A stretch of 49,362 bases of DNA. Origin: Bacillota bacterium (GTDB lineage Bacteria; Bacillota; Clostridia; Clostridiales; Clostridiaceae). The stretch covers positions 1 to 49,362 of the forward strand of contig JAEXLD010000123.1 in NCBI GenBank assembly GCA_023445445.1, read 5' to 3'. Under the pieces are notes generated by a model. The model was not told the origin of the DNA. It searched no databases and worked only from the letters and a program-made list of their open reading frames with translations. Shown in pieces: positions 34,186-44,800 of this stretch (positions are counted from its first letter, which is position 1; every line of letters begins with the position of its first letter). Made by a program: the position numbers and the translations under genes.

Positions 34186-35850
34186 TTAATTTTTTAATTC
34201 CAATACTATTGCTCCATATGGTGCTAAATATAAATTTTCCTTATCTAGACTATTTTTTTCAGAATTACTTAATATCTTCTCATATTTAATGCCTTTGGAT
34301 TCCTCTAAAGATATCATTGTTTTTTCCCCATAAAAGTTACATGCAACTAAAATTCTTTTTCCATTTAGCTCTCTTGTATAGGCCAAAACTTTATGGTGGT
34401 CTTCTAATATAGGTACAAAGCTACCTTCTGATACTACATCATTATTTTTTCTTATATTAATTAATTCTATATAATAATCTAATATTGAATTATTTTTATT
34501 CTTATCTAACTCTACATTAATATTATTATAGTTATTAGCTACCCTTATCCAAGGAATTCCACTTGTAAATCCTGCTTCTTTCATATTACTCCATTGCATA
34601 GGAGTTCTAGAATTATCTCTTGATCTATTTTTCAATATATTTAAAACTTCTTCTTTTTCAATTCCTTTTTCTAATAATATATTATAAGCATTTAAGGATT
34701 CTACATCTCTATACTCCTTAATATCATTAAAGTTTGGATTAGTCATACCTATCTCCTCCCCTTGATAAATATATGGAGTTCCCCTCATTAAATGTAATGC
34801 AGTAGCAAGCATCTTGGCTGATTCCTCTCTATACAAAGTGTCATCACCAAATCTAGATACAATTCTTGGCTGATCATGATTACACCAAAATAATGCATTC
34901 CAACCATTTCCCTTTTCCATTTCAATTTGCCATTCAAATAATAATTTCTTTAACATCTTAAAATCAAAAGGTGCTAATGACCATTTATCTCCTTCTGGGT
35001 AATCTACTTTTAAATGATGAAAATTAAAGGTCATATTAAGTTCTTCATTCTCTGGATTAGTATATTTTATACAATTATCTATTGTAGTAGAAGACATTTC
35101 TCCTACAGTCATAATTTCTTTATATTTTGAAAAAACTTCCTTGTTCATTAAATTTAAATACTCATGTATTCTAGGTCCATCAGTATAAAATCTTCGTCCA
35201 TCCCTAGTTGCAGATTTAAAATCATCATCTAAAAATCTAGTATCCTTTGATAGAAGGTTAACAACATCTAGCCTAAAGCCATCAACCCCCATATCTAGCC
35301 AATATCTCATCATTTTAAATATTTCTTCTCTAAGAACTGGATTTTCCCAATTTAAATCTGCTTGAGTTTTATCAAATAAATGCAAATAGTATTTATTCAA
35401 ACTTTCAACATACTCCCAAGCTGATCCTCCAAATTTAGATTGCCAATTGTTAGGTTCATCTCTCCAAATATAAAAATTATGATAGGGATTATTAACATCT
35501 TTAATTGCTTCCTTAAACCAATAATGTTCTGTCGATGTATGATTTACAACCATATCTAAAATCAACTTCATGCCTTTTTTATGAGTTTCTTTTAATAACT
35601 TTTTAAAATCTTCCATATTACCAAACATAGGATCTATATTATAGTAATCTGCTATATCATAACCATTATCATTTTGAGGTGATACATATATAGGTGTAAG
35701 CCATATAACTTTCACCCCTAAATCCTTTAAGTAATCTAATTTATCTATTATTCCAACTAAATCTCCAATTCCATCTCCATTACTATCCTTAAAGCTTTTA
35801 GGATAAATTTGATAAACAACTGCAGATTTCCACCAATCATTGTTTTTCAT
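34186..35850 (-). CDS. treC: Trehalose-6-phosphate hydrolase
   Basis: 554-residue GH13 enzyme that splits trehalose 6-phosphate to glucose and glucose 6-phosphate in the cytosol. GVDGFRLDVV holds the nucleophile aspartate, TVGEMSS the acid glutamate, and FWCNHDQPR the third acid. The sequence alone could be an oligo-1,6-glucosidase; location after a trehalose-type PTS and beside treR decides for TreC. GAGGTG is 6 bases before ATG 35850; an in-frame ATG at 35886 has no good site. The 67 bases between treB and treC hold CATTATTCA-type repeats. Confidence 0.87.
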   Translation of the reverse strand: MKNNDWWKSAVVYQIYPKSFKDSNGDGIGDLVGIIDKLDYLKDLGVKVIWLTPIYVSPQNDNGYDIADYYNIDPMFGNMEDFKKLLKETHKKGMKLILDMVVNHTSTEHYWFKEAIKDVNNPYHNFYIWRDEPNNWQSKFGGSAWEYVESLNKYYLHLFDKTQADLNWENPVLREEIFKMMRYWLDMGVDGFRLDVVNLLSKDTRFLDDDFKSATRDGRRFYTDGPRIHEYLNLMNKEVFSKYKEIMTVGEMSSTTIDNCIKYTNPENEELNMTFNFHHLKVDYPEGDKWSLAPFDFKMLKKLLFEWQIEMEKGNGWNALFWCNHDQPRIVSRFGDDTLYREESAKMLATALHLMRGTPYIYQGEEIGMTNPNFNDIKEYRDVESLNAYNILLEKGIEKEEVLNILKNRSRDNSRTPMQWSNMKEAGFTSGIPWIRVANNYNNINVELDKNKNNSILDYYIELINIRKNNDVVSEGSFVPILEDHHKVLAYTRELNGKRILVACNFYGEKTMISLEESKGIKYEKILSNSEKNSLDKENLYLAPYGAIVLELKN

Positions 35851-35917
35851 ATTATTCACCTCAATTTTACATTCTTCATTATTCACTCTACATTATTATC
35901 CGGCAGCCCAAATCTAC

Positions 35918-37354
35918 TTATTCTATTTCTTCAACATATTCTCCAAATTTTTTATTAAATATAAAGGTTAAAACTATTGGAACTACTACTGCTACTCCCA
36001 TTGCAATTATAAAAGGAACCCAATATTGAGGTTGAATTGCTAGGAATCCAGGTAGTCCACCTATACCAATAGAATTAGCTAATACTCCAGAAAGTATTGA
36101 AACTACTGCTGCACAGCCTGATCCTATTAATGCTGCTATAAATGGGAATTTATATTTTAAGTTAATACCGAACATAGCTGGTTCAGTAACTCCAAGCCAT
36201 GCAGATATACCTGCTGATGCTGCTATTGATTTTATTCTTGCATTCTTTTTATATATTATTAACATAGCTATTGCTGATGCTCCTTGAGCTATATTACTTA
36301 ATGCTATAAGTGGCCATATCATAGTACCGCCATTTGCGATTAATTGTAAATCTACAGCAATAAAAGTATGGTGTAATCCTGTAATAACTAATGGTGCATA
36401 AGCTACTCCAAAAATTATTGCTCCAAGTATCTTAAATGGTCCAGTTAATAAATAGTTGAAAATAACAGCAATGTAATTGCCAAGTTCTCTTGAGATTGGT
36501 CCTATTATTATATAAGATAATAAAACTGTAATTAAAAGAGTAGTAAATGGGATAACTATTAACTTTAATACATCAGGTATATATTTTTTAAGTGTAAGTT
36601 CAATTTTAGTTAATACTATACCAGATAATATAGCTGGAATTACTTGAGCTTGATATCCAACCTTGTCTATAGTAAACCATCCAAAGTTCCAGAATGGAAC
36701 TGCTCCATTTTGTACTGCCTCTGCATATCCGTAAGCATTTAACAATTGTGGTGATACTAATGTAATTCCAAGTACTATACCAAGAATTTCTGAGCCACCA
36801 AACTTTTTAACAGTTGACCATGTTACTGCTACAGGTAAGAAATGGAATATAGCTTCTCCTAAAACCCATAAAAAGCTGTGAATTTCTGCTAATATAGGAT
36901 GCAATGCAGTTAAAGTTTGCGTTCCATCTCCAAAGATAGCTAAATCACCTATAACATTTCTAAATCCTAAAATTAAACCTCCAGTAATAATTGCTGGTAA
37001 AATAGGAATAAATATTTCTGCAAGGCCTGCAATAATTCTTTGAAGTAATGACATATTCTTTTGAGCTGCCTTTTTAACTTCATCCTTAGATTGTACCTTT
37101 AGTCCAGCAACTTCAACTAAGTCATTGTAAAAAGCTTGTACATTATTTCCAATTATAACTTGGAATTGACCAGCATTAGTAAAAGTACCTTTAACACTTG
37201 GTAATTTTTCAATTTCCTTTGCTTTCTCCTTAGCAACTTTTTCGTCCTTTAAGACGAATCTCAATCTAGTCACACAATGACTTGCACTAGCAATATTTTC
37301 TTTTCCACCTATAAGTTCTAATAAGTCTAAAGCTTCCTGTCTAAAAGTTACCAT
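35918..37354 (-). CDS. treB: Trehalose-specific PTS transporter EIIBC
   Basis: 478 residues. EIIB (about 1-85) has the phosphorylated cysteine in SHCVTRLRF; EIIC (about 105-470) has about ten membrane segments, with GVTEPAMFGINLK as substrate-site motif. No EIIA domain follows, so phosphate must come from a general EIIA (Crr type) outside the window. It imports trehalose as the 6-phosphate for TreC. AGGGGGAATAG precedes ATG 37354. Confidence 0.9.
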   Translation of the reverse strand: MVTFRQEALDLLELIGGKENIASASHCVTRLRFVLKDEKVAKEKAKEIEKLPSVKGTFTNAGQFQVIIGNNVQAFYNDLVEVAGLKVQSKDEVKKAAQKNMSLLQRIIAGLAEIFIPILPAIITGGLILGFRNVIGDLAIFGDGTQTLTALHPILAEIHSFLWVLGEAIFHFLPVAVTWSTVKKFGGSEILGIVLGITLVSPQLLNAYGYAEAVQNGAVPFWNFGWFTIDKVGYQAQVIPAILSGIVLTKIELTLKKYIPDVLKLIVIPFTTLLITVLLSYIIIGPISRELGNYIAVIFNYLLTGPFKILGAIIFGVAYAPLVITGLHHTFIAVDLQLIANGGTMIWPLIALSNIAQGASAIAMLIIYKKNARIKSIAASAGISAWLGVTEPAMFGINLKYKFPFIAALIGSGCAAVVSILSGVLANSIGIGGLPGFLAIQPQYWVPFIIAMGVAVVVPIVLTFIFNKKFGEYVEEIE

Positions 37355-37405
37355 CTCTATTCCCCCTTAATACTTATTTATAATTCAATTATTGTTTACG
37401 ATTTC

Positions 37406-37434
37406 ATTATATCTTGTTTAAACAAGTATGTCAA
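37406..37434 (-). promoter_or_regulatory. treB promoter with TreR operator in its spacer
   Basis: On the minus strand TTGACA (37434-37429), 17-base spacer, TATAAT (37411-37406). The spacer contains the perfect palindrome CTTGTTTAAACAAG (37413-37426). A bound repressor would block RNA polymerase directly. Confidence 0.88.
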
Positions 37435-37436
37435 TT

Positions 37437-37450
37437 GTTGTTTAAACAAG
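37437..37450. promoter_or_regulatory. Second TreR-type operator
   Basis: GTTGTTTAAACAAG, the same core palindrome TTGTTTAAACAA, centred 24 bp from the first. It lies between the treB promoter and the treR promoter, so it could add repression of both. Confidence 0.75.
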
Positions 37451-37487
37451 TTTCCTTCCCTTTTTTCTATTCTATTTTTACCTTTAA

Positions 37488-37496
37488 TGCTATAAT
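37488..37496 (+). promoter_or_regulatory. treR promoter, extended -10
   Basis: TGCTATAAT (37488-37496) with no good -35 box, about 38 bases before treR ATG 37534. Confidence 0.6.
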
Positions 37497-37533
37497 ATAT
37501 CCTATACTAAGCTTTAAAGGAGATTTTATCTTA

Positions 37534-38247
37534 ATGAAAATGGTGAAATATACAGAAATATACGAATATATAAAAAACAAAATATTAAATGATGAATATA
37601 AGGCTGGAGAAAAATTGCCTTCTGAGCATGAATTAACCTCTTTATTTGATGTTAGTAGAAATACAGTACGAAGAGCAATAAATCAATTGTCTTTTGAAGG
37701 ATTAGTTGCAAGTGTTCATGGAAAAGGTGTTTTCGTTTTAGAAAAACAACAACTTAAATTTTTAGTAGGTGGATTACAAAGCTTTAAAGAAGCTTCTTTA
37801 AATAATAATATAAGTTACTCAACTAAAGTTCATTGTTTTAAAGAAATTATAATTGATGCTAAACTTTCAAATAAAACTGGTTTTGCATTAGGATCAAAGG
37901 TCTTCTATGTAGAAAGGACTAGAATCATAGATGGAGAAGAAAATATATTAGATATAAATTACTTTTTAAAAGATGTAATTAAAAATCTAACAGAAGATAT
38001 TGCAAGTAATTCAATTTACGATTACCTAGAAAATAATATTAATTTAAAAATTGCAGGAGCCCAAAAAATAGTTTCTGTAGAAGAAGTAACAAACCTAGAT
38101 AAAAAACTCCTTAATCTTAAAGGATATAACTTAGTGGCTATCATAAAAAATTATGTTTATTTAGAGGATGGAACTTTATTTGAATATACAGAATCTCGCC
38201 ATAGACCAGATAAATTCACATTTTCAACCTATGCCAAAAGACTATAG
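37534..38247 (+). CDS. treR: GntR-family trehalose operon repressor
   Basis: 237 residues. GntR winged helix in the first 70 (AGEKLPSEHELTSLFDVSRNTVRRAI) and a UTRA ligand domain behind it (VFYVERTRIIDGEENI ... FEYTESRHRPDKF). It should release its operators when trehalose 6-phosphate binds. The frame stays open to 37414, but AAAGGAG at 37516-37522 and the homology start point to ATG 37534. Divergent from treB across the two palindromes. Confidence 0.88.
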   Translation: MKMVKYTEIYEYIKNKILNDEYKAGEKLPSEHELTSLFDVSRNTVRRAINQLSFEGLVASVHGKGVFVLEKQQLKFLVGGLQSFKEASLNNNISYSTKVHCFKEIIIDAKLSNKTGFALGSKVFYVERTRIIDGEENILDINYFLKDVIKNLTEDIASNSIYDYLENNINLKIAGAQKIVSVEEVTNLDKKLLNLKGYNLVAIIKNYVYLEDGTLFEYTESRHRPDKFTFSTYAKRL

Positions 38248-38554
38248 TTTTGCTGTGTAGCAGCTACAAATTAAAAATGTAGAATATAAAATGTAGAATT
38301 ATTAAAGTAATTTGAAACAAGTTACTAAAAATATAAGTAATGTAGAATGCCTTAAGACCTTCTACATTACTTTTTCATTCTTTCATTATTTCATTTTCCA
38401 CTAATTATGCATTATCCATTATTCATTATTTACTTTTGGAACTCCCAAAGGAGTTCCTTCCTTAATTCTACATTATTCATTCTTCATTCTTAAAAACTCC
38501 GAAAGGAGTTTTCTCCTAAATTATGCATTATCCACTACGCATTATGCATTACTT
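38248..38554. repeat. Degenerate repeat patch with terminator and two ACTCC/GGAGT hairpins
   Basis: 307 bases without a gene. AATGTAGAAT occurs three times (38275-38347) and its complement ATTCTACATT follows. The arms at 38335-38347 and 38360-38372 make a 13-bp terminator with a T run for treR. Then come GGAACTCC-caaa-GGAGTTCC (38438-38457) and AAAACTCC-gaaa-GGAGTTTT (38493-38512), set among variants of CATTATCCATTATTCATTAT. Confidence 0.7.
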
Positions 38555-40708
38555 CTAGTGTCCTATAAGCCCACTTTCATTTAACTTTTCTATAAATTTC
38601 TTACTTACTTTATTAACTGGACCCTTTAAAAATAATCCTATTAGTATAAATATTATCCCATAACTTAAAAGCATAAGTATATCCCTAGTTAAATTATCCC
38701 TAACAATTCCTGCAACAGCTTCTCTCATTGCCGAAATTGAATATGTAAAAGGTAATAATGGATTTACCTTCTTAAAGAAACTTGGCATTACTTCTACTGG
38801 GAATGTTCCACCAGCACCAGCAACTTGTATAACTAAAAGTATAACAGATATTGCTTTTCCAACGTTACCAAATATTGATACTAATGTATATACTATTAAT
38901 ATAAATATTATACTACTTAATAGGCTTACACTTATAAATAGCCATTTATTTAATACATAACACTTCAAGAAAAAAATATCTCCTAATGTCAAAATTAATG
39001 CCTGACATATTCCTATAAAAGCAAAGGTTAGGAATTTTCCAAAATACTTTTCATAAGGTTTAAAGATGATTTTATCCTTAAATCCATGAGGCTCTGTAGT
39101 TAATAAGGAAACTAAAATTAATGCTCCTACCCATAAAGCAAGAGTTGAATAAAATGGCGACATTGCTGATCCATAATTAGGTATAGGAAATAATACTTCT
39201 TCCTTTATCTCAACAGGACTTCCTAAAAAATTACTAACTGCTTCCCAGTCATTTTTTAATAAAGATAATAACTTATCTATTTCCTCATCTTTATTTATTG
39301 AAGACAACTTTGAAGAAATATTGCTTAAGCTTACTTTAATCTTAGGCATTTCATCATTTAATTTCTCTATATCCCCCTTACCAAGCTTTAATGCATTATC
39401 TAAACTATTTAATAAACTTTCTATATCTGGAATTGCTGTTTTTGCTTCATTTAATAATGTAATAGAATTATCAGATATACTACTCAATTGATCTATAGCT
39501 TTATTTATAGCAGGTATATATAAAGAATCATAATTATTTAATATATTTGTTATTATATTTCTATTAGCTTCTATTAATGATTTAATTTCTTGAAGTTTAC
39601 TTTTATCAACTGGACTTGCATTATTAACTGTATCACTTATTTTACTAATTATATCTATAGCAGAATTTAATTTTGTGCTGACTGCATTTAATTCATTTAT
39701 TATTTCTTTTAAGTTATTATTAAATTTAGACAATGGCTCTAAGGATTTTATTATTCCATTAATTTTATTATTGATATCACCAAGCTTAATACTAATATTA
39801 TCAAGACCATTTAAAATTGAATTCTTATCTACATTTATGTTGATTACAGTATTAATAAGACCGTCTAAGTTGCTAAGCTCTCTATTTATAACTTCTAAAT
39901 CCGACTTAATAACTGGTGCTACATCCCCTAATGCTCCCTTAGACTTTTCTAAAGCATTTTTAGTATCAACTAATAAGCTATTACTAGAATTTAATGTATC
40001 TTGTAATAATGGCAAATTCTCTTTAGCTTTAGAAATTAAATTTTCAGCACTAGAACTTCCATTATATATTTCATTTATTATATTCTCTATTTCTGGAACT
40101 TTGTTATTTAAGTCAATAACTCCATTTATTAGCTTTAATATTTTATCCTTTGATCCTTCAATACTTACACCCATTTCATTGAATACTTTAAATATTATTC
40201 CATCTACAGTTTCAATAATATTACTATCAACTTGGGACTTTATAGTAGTAATTCCTTTGTCAGTAATTTTAGGAGCAATGGCATTACTTTTTTCATTTAC
40301 CTTATATATTAAAGTAGGTCTTTTTATATTATTATTAATTATTGATAAGGTTTCATTTGTAAATTCCTCTGGTATTATTATTGTTGCATAATACTTTCCT
40401 TTATGAACTCCATTATTTCCTTCTTCCTCAGAAACAAATTCCCAGCCTAAGTTAGTATTCTCCTTAAGCTTAGCTACAAGTTCATCTCCTACACTAATAA
40501 ATTTATCTTGAAGATTTCCCCCCTTATCATTGTTAACTATTGCAACCTTTATTCCTCCTGTATTTCCATAGGGATCCCAGCTTGCTCTAATATTAAACCA
40601 AGCATATAAAGAAGGCAATATCATAAGCCCTAGAATAATAATTAAGGCAACCCAATTTTTTATTATACTTTTTATGTCTCTTGTAAATATTTTTAATATA
40701 TTTTCCAT
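38555..40708 (-). CDS. YhgE/Pip-type membrane protein
   Basis: 717 residues. One membrane helix near the start (ALIIILGLMILPSLYAWFNI), a long outside part (about 40-480) that is mostly helical with coiled-coil character, and about five C-terminal helices of the ABC-2 kind. WDPYGNTGGIKVAIVNNDKG is a hallmark of the YhgE/Pip family, which includes phage infection proteins and type VII secretion-linked proteins. No WXG100 or EssC gene is near. GGAGG is the ribosome site for ATG 40708; ATG 40720 overlaps it. Role here unknown. Confidence 0.83.
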   Translation of the reverse strand: MENILKIFTRDIKSIIKNWVALIIILGLMILPSLYAWFNIRASWDPYGNTGGIKVAIVNNDKGGNLQDKFISVGDELVAKLKENTNLGWEFVSEEEGNNGVHKGKYYATIIIPEEFTNETLSIINNNIKRPTLIYKVNEKSNAIAPKITDKGITTIKSQVDSNIIETVDGIIFKVFNEMGVSIEGSKDKILKLINGVIDLNNKVPEIENIINEIYNGSSSAENLISKAKENLPLLQDTLNSSNSLLVDTKNALEKSKGALGDVAPVIKSDLEVINRELSNLDGLINTVININVDKNSILNGLDNISIKLGDINNKINGIIKSLEPLSKFNNNLKEIINELNAVSTKLNSAIDIISKISDTVNNASPVDKSKLQEIKSLIEANRNIITNILNNYDSLYIPAINKAIDQLSSISDNSITLLNEAKTAIPDIESLLNSLDNALKLGKGDIEKLNDEMPKIKVSLSNISSKLSSINKDEEIDKLLSLLKNDWEAVSNFLGSPVEIKEEVLFPIPNYGSAMSPFYSTLALWVGALILVSLLTTEPHGFKDKIIFKPYEKYFGKFLTFAFIGICQALILTLGDIFFLKCYVLNKWLFISVSLLSSIIFILIVYTLVSIFGNVGKAISVILLVIQVAGAGGTFPVEVMPSFFKKVNPLLPFTYSISAMREAVAGIVRDNLTRDILMLLSYGIIFILIGLFLKGPVNKVSKKFIEKLNESGLIGH

Positions 40709-40773
40709 ATTACCCTCCATATAAGGCTTATCTTTAGTTCTATATTTATTATCTTCTTAAATCCTTAAAATTA

Positions 40774-41559
40774 TTAGTGATTTTTTCTATTTTCTTTAAG
40801 TACTCGTAATGTCTTATATATATTATCAAGCTCTTCATCTGAAATATTATCTAAATCATCTATTTTTATTTTAATAAATTCAATAGTTTCATCTTTAAAA
40901 TTTCTTTTATTATGCCTTTTTATATCTTTGTTTACTATATAAGCTGCAATAGTACTTGTTGTTATCCCTATAAAACCTATACCAAAAATCATTAGTACAA
41001 TTGCAACTATTCTTCCTGTTTTAGTAGTAAGGAGTATATCTCCGTATCCTACAGTAGTAAATGTTACAAAGCTCCACCATATTGCATCTCCAAAGGACAT
41101 TTCTTCTAATAAAGATATTAATACAGCTCCAAGGACTATTATTATTGTTGTTATAACTAACAGATAATTGAATTTATTTATCTTTATAGCTTCTCTAATT
41201 TTATTCTTAAATTTTATAGCTAAAACAAACAAAAATATTAATTTCATAATTATAAACTCTGTTCTAATATCAATTATTCCACCTATATTTAAATCGAAAA
41301 TAAACTCTTTTATTAGGATAAGAGGAAAAATAGATAACATATCTATAAAATTATTAAATATAAATTTAATTTTCTTCTCAGAAACAATAAATCTTATTAA
41401 ATAATCAATAATAAAAATAACAGTAATAATCAAGTTAATATAGTAAAAGCTTTCTACTACCATTATAGGAAGCTTATACATCAAATCTAAAATTATCATT
41501 ATCATAGCCATTAAAGCTAGTAGTCCAATAAATACTTCATATAGAGTTTTATTCTTCAT
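40774..41559 (-). CDS. Voltage-gated-like potassium channel
   Basis: 261 residues, six membrane segments plus pore loop. The selectivity filter is FTTVGYGD (TVGYGD, K+ type). S4 region has few basic residues (MKLIFLFVLAIKFKNKIREAIK), so voltage sensing may be weak. After the pore there is a short helical cytosolic tail and no RCK/TrkA_N domain. AAGGAGG precedes ATG 41559. It is 65 bases upstream of the YhgE-like gene and may share its transcript. Confidence 0.88.
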   Translation of the reverse strand: MKNKTLYEVFIGLLALMAMIMIILDLMYKLPIMVVESFYYINLIITVIFIIDYLIRFIVSEKKIKFIFNNFIDMLSIFPLILIKEFIFDLNIGGIIDIRTEFIIMKLIFLFVLAIKFKNKIREAIKINKFNYLLVITTIIIVLGAVLISLLEEMSFGDAIWWSFVTFTTVGYGDILLTTKTGRIVAIVLMIFGIGFIGITTSTIAAYIVNKDIKRHNKRNFKDETIEFIKIKIDDLDNISDEELDNIYKTLRVLKENRKNH

Positions 41560-41761
41560 ATAAAGCCTCCTTACTTAATTATCTACTTATATTTTATAAA
41601 GTAACTTTATGAAAAATGATAAACTCTACTATTAAAGAAAAATAATCTATAAATATATACAAAAGTAAGGAGCTTTCATAACAGCTCCCCTTAAATTAGA
41701 TATGCTTTATAAAATTAATTAATGTGTATTGCTCCCAGTAAATCATTATTGATTTATAATA

Positions 41762-41804
41762 AATAGACACACTGTTCTAAAAATAGTATCAGTGTGTCTT
41801 ATTT
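41762..41804 (-). terminator. Terminator of the adhesin gene
   Basis: AGACACACTG (41765-41774) pairs with CAGTGTGTCT (41790-41799) around a 15-base loop, about 40 bases after the adhesin stop. A second weaker hairpin (GGAGCT/AGCTCC, 41669-41688) lies further on. Confidence 0.75.
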
Positions 41805-41842
41805 TAAACTTATTTACTTAAAGAAAAGATAAATAACCCCCT

Positions 41843-44800
41843 TTATTTTTTTAAAGATTTTTTTCTTTTTCTTAAATTAATGATAGAAATTAAAGAAAGA
41901 GAAAGAATAGCAGTACCAAGATATAGTATTATCATATTGCTATCTCCAGTTTTAACAGGAATAGCTTCTTTTTCTTTAATCTTAGTATTTGTAAAGTTAT
42001 ATCCATCTCTTACAGACTTAAATCCATCAATTTTATCTTCTGTTAATTCGTATTTATATTCATTTCCATCTGGAGCATACTTAACCATAGTATCTGTTGC
42101 TATTTCATATTTAGTAGTACCACTTGGAACAACAATACTATGAATTTCCTTACCATCTCTTAATACTCTTATGGTAATGTTAGGAACCTTATTAATATCA
42201 TCTACATTTACCCAAGTTTTTTTACCACTAATAATAACTTTTTCGCCACCATCATAAGTGTTTATAATTGTATATTTGTTAGATGCCTTTGCTTCACCAT
42301 TTGATGTGTATCCATTAATATGATCCTCTTGTATTGTGTATACATATTCTTTACCATCAGTAGAATACTTAGGAAGGTTTTTAAATACATAGGATTCTTT
42401 TAAATCTTCTTTAACTCCACTCTTTAAGGTTACAACTTTATCTTTAAGCTCTACTCCATTTTGATAAAGGTGTAATCTTATTTCTGGCACTTCAGAATTC
42501 TTAGGGACATTTCTCCATACTTTGTTAAATATTATATCTGTTACTGCATTTGTATCAAAGGTATTTTCTATTATAAATCCATCTTCTCCAGATGTTATTA
42601 CTTTAGAATAACCTTCAACATTATTTCCTAAAACTTCTTCAACAGTATATACATATTCTTTTCCAGTTGGTGCATACTTATCTAAGTTTTCAAAGCTATG
42701 AGAATATCCATTTTCATTATCTAAAACTACACTACCAACTTCTGTTCCATTTTGTTTTAAGATAATTTTAACTTCTGGAACCTTATCTTTATTAGGATCT
42801 ACATTTATCCACTTCTTAGTAACCTTAACTACTACTTTTCCTGGATCATAGGTATTTGTAATATTATACTCTAAATCATATAAAGATTTATATCCATTAA
42901 TAGCCTCTTCTACTACTCTATACTTATATATATTTCCCTCTACTGAATATTTAGGTAGATTATTAAAGTTATATTCAGTATTTCCAGCTATTAATTCAAC
43001 TACCTTTCCACTTACTGGTGTCCAAATTACTCCGTCTGTTGAGTTTTCTAAGAATATTTTAATATTTGGAAGACTTTTTAACTCCTCTTCAGGAACATTA
43101 ATCCAAGTCTTTTTACCACTAACATCTATACTTTCAGGTGTAAATGTATTTGTAATTGTATACTTATTAGCAGCATTTCCTTCACCACTTGATGCATATC
43201 CCATAATATAATCTTCTACTACTGTATATACATGTTCTTTTCCTTCAGTAGCATACTTAGGAAGGTCTTTAAATACATATGATTCTATTCTATCTGCCTT
43301 TATTCCACCCTTTAAGGTAACAGCTTTATCTGTAAGCTCTACACCATTTTGATAAAGATGTAATTTAATTTCTGGCACCTTTGAATTATCAGTAACATTT
43401 TCCCATACCTTATTAAATGGTATATCTATAGTAGCATCTCTATCAAAGATGTTTTCCACTATAAAGCCCTCTTCTCCAGATATGATTTCTTTTGTATAAC
43501 CTACAACCCCTTCTGACAGAATTTCTTCAACATCATATTTATATTCTATGCCAGTTGGAGCATACTTATCTAGCTTATCAAAGATATGAGTATATCCATT
43601 TTCCTTATTTAAAACTATGCTATCAACTTCAGTTCCATCTTGTTTTAAGATAATCTTAACTTCTGGAACCTTATCTTTATTAGGATCTACATTTATCCAA
43701 TTCTTAGTAACCTTAATTGCAATTTCCCCTGGGGTGTAAAAATTGGTAATATTGTATTCTTCGTCATATGAAATTTCATAACCATTAACCTTTTCTTCAA
43801 CAACACGGTATTTATATACCTTTCCTCCTGATGAATATTCTGGCAAATTATTAAACTCATATTTAGTATTACCTGCTGTTAACTCTACTACTTTACCTTC
43901 TACTGCTGTCCAATTTTCTCCGTCTAGTGAACTTTCTAATGAAACTTTAATCGTTGGAACAATACTTAAATCTTCTATACCACTCCAAGTCTTTTCCCCA
44001 ATTACATTAACTGTTCCTGGTATAAACTTATTTGTAATTGTATATTCATTTAAGGCACTCCCTTCACCACTAGACTCATATCCACTAACAATATCTTCTT
44101 TTACTGTATAGATATATTCCTTACCATCAGTAGAATACTTAGGAAGATTCTTAAATTCATAAGCTTCCTCTCTATTTTCTTTTATTCCACCCTTTAAAGT
44201 TACAGCTTTATCTTCAAGCTCTACACCATTTTGATAAAGATGTAATTTTATTTCTGGTACTTCTGAATTTTCATCAACATTTTCCCAAATCTTTTTAAAG
44301 TTTATTTCTATAGTTGTTGTATCAAATGTATTTTCAACTATAAATCCCTCTTCTCCTGATGTTACTTCCTTTGTATAGCCTTCAATACCATCTGATAAAA
44401 CTTCATCAACAGTATATACATATTCTTTACCAGTTGGAGCATACTTAGCTAACTTATCAAAAATATGAGTATATCCATTTTCCTTATCTAAAACTATGCT
44501 ACTAATATCTATTCCATCTTGTTTTAATATAATTTTAACTTCCGGAACAGTATTTGTATTAGGATCTACATTGGTCCACTTCTTAGTAACCCTAATTGAA
44601 GTTTCTCCTGGTTCATAGGTGTTTAAAATATTGTAGCTTCCATTATTAGTAGAAGTATATCCAACTATAGGAGTTTCAACTACACGATATTTATATTCCC
44701 TACTATCTGAAGCATATTTAGGTAAATTGTCAAATTGATATTTAGTACTACCAGCTTTTAATTCTACTACCTTACCTGTCACATCTGTCCAAGTTTCCCC

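Noticed and set aside
39675..40391. A 238-codon plus-strand frame inside the YhgE-like gene
   Set aside because: It is antisense to a recognised family, composed mostly of Ile, Leu and Ser, and has no ribosome site; it reflects codon bias of the real gene.
38555..40708. Type VII secretion locus because of the YhgE/Pip protein
   Set aside because: No WXG100 protein, EssC ATPase or LXG toxin in the neighbourhood.
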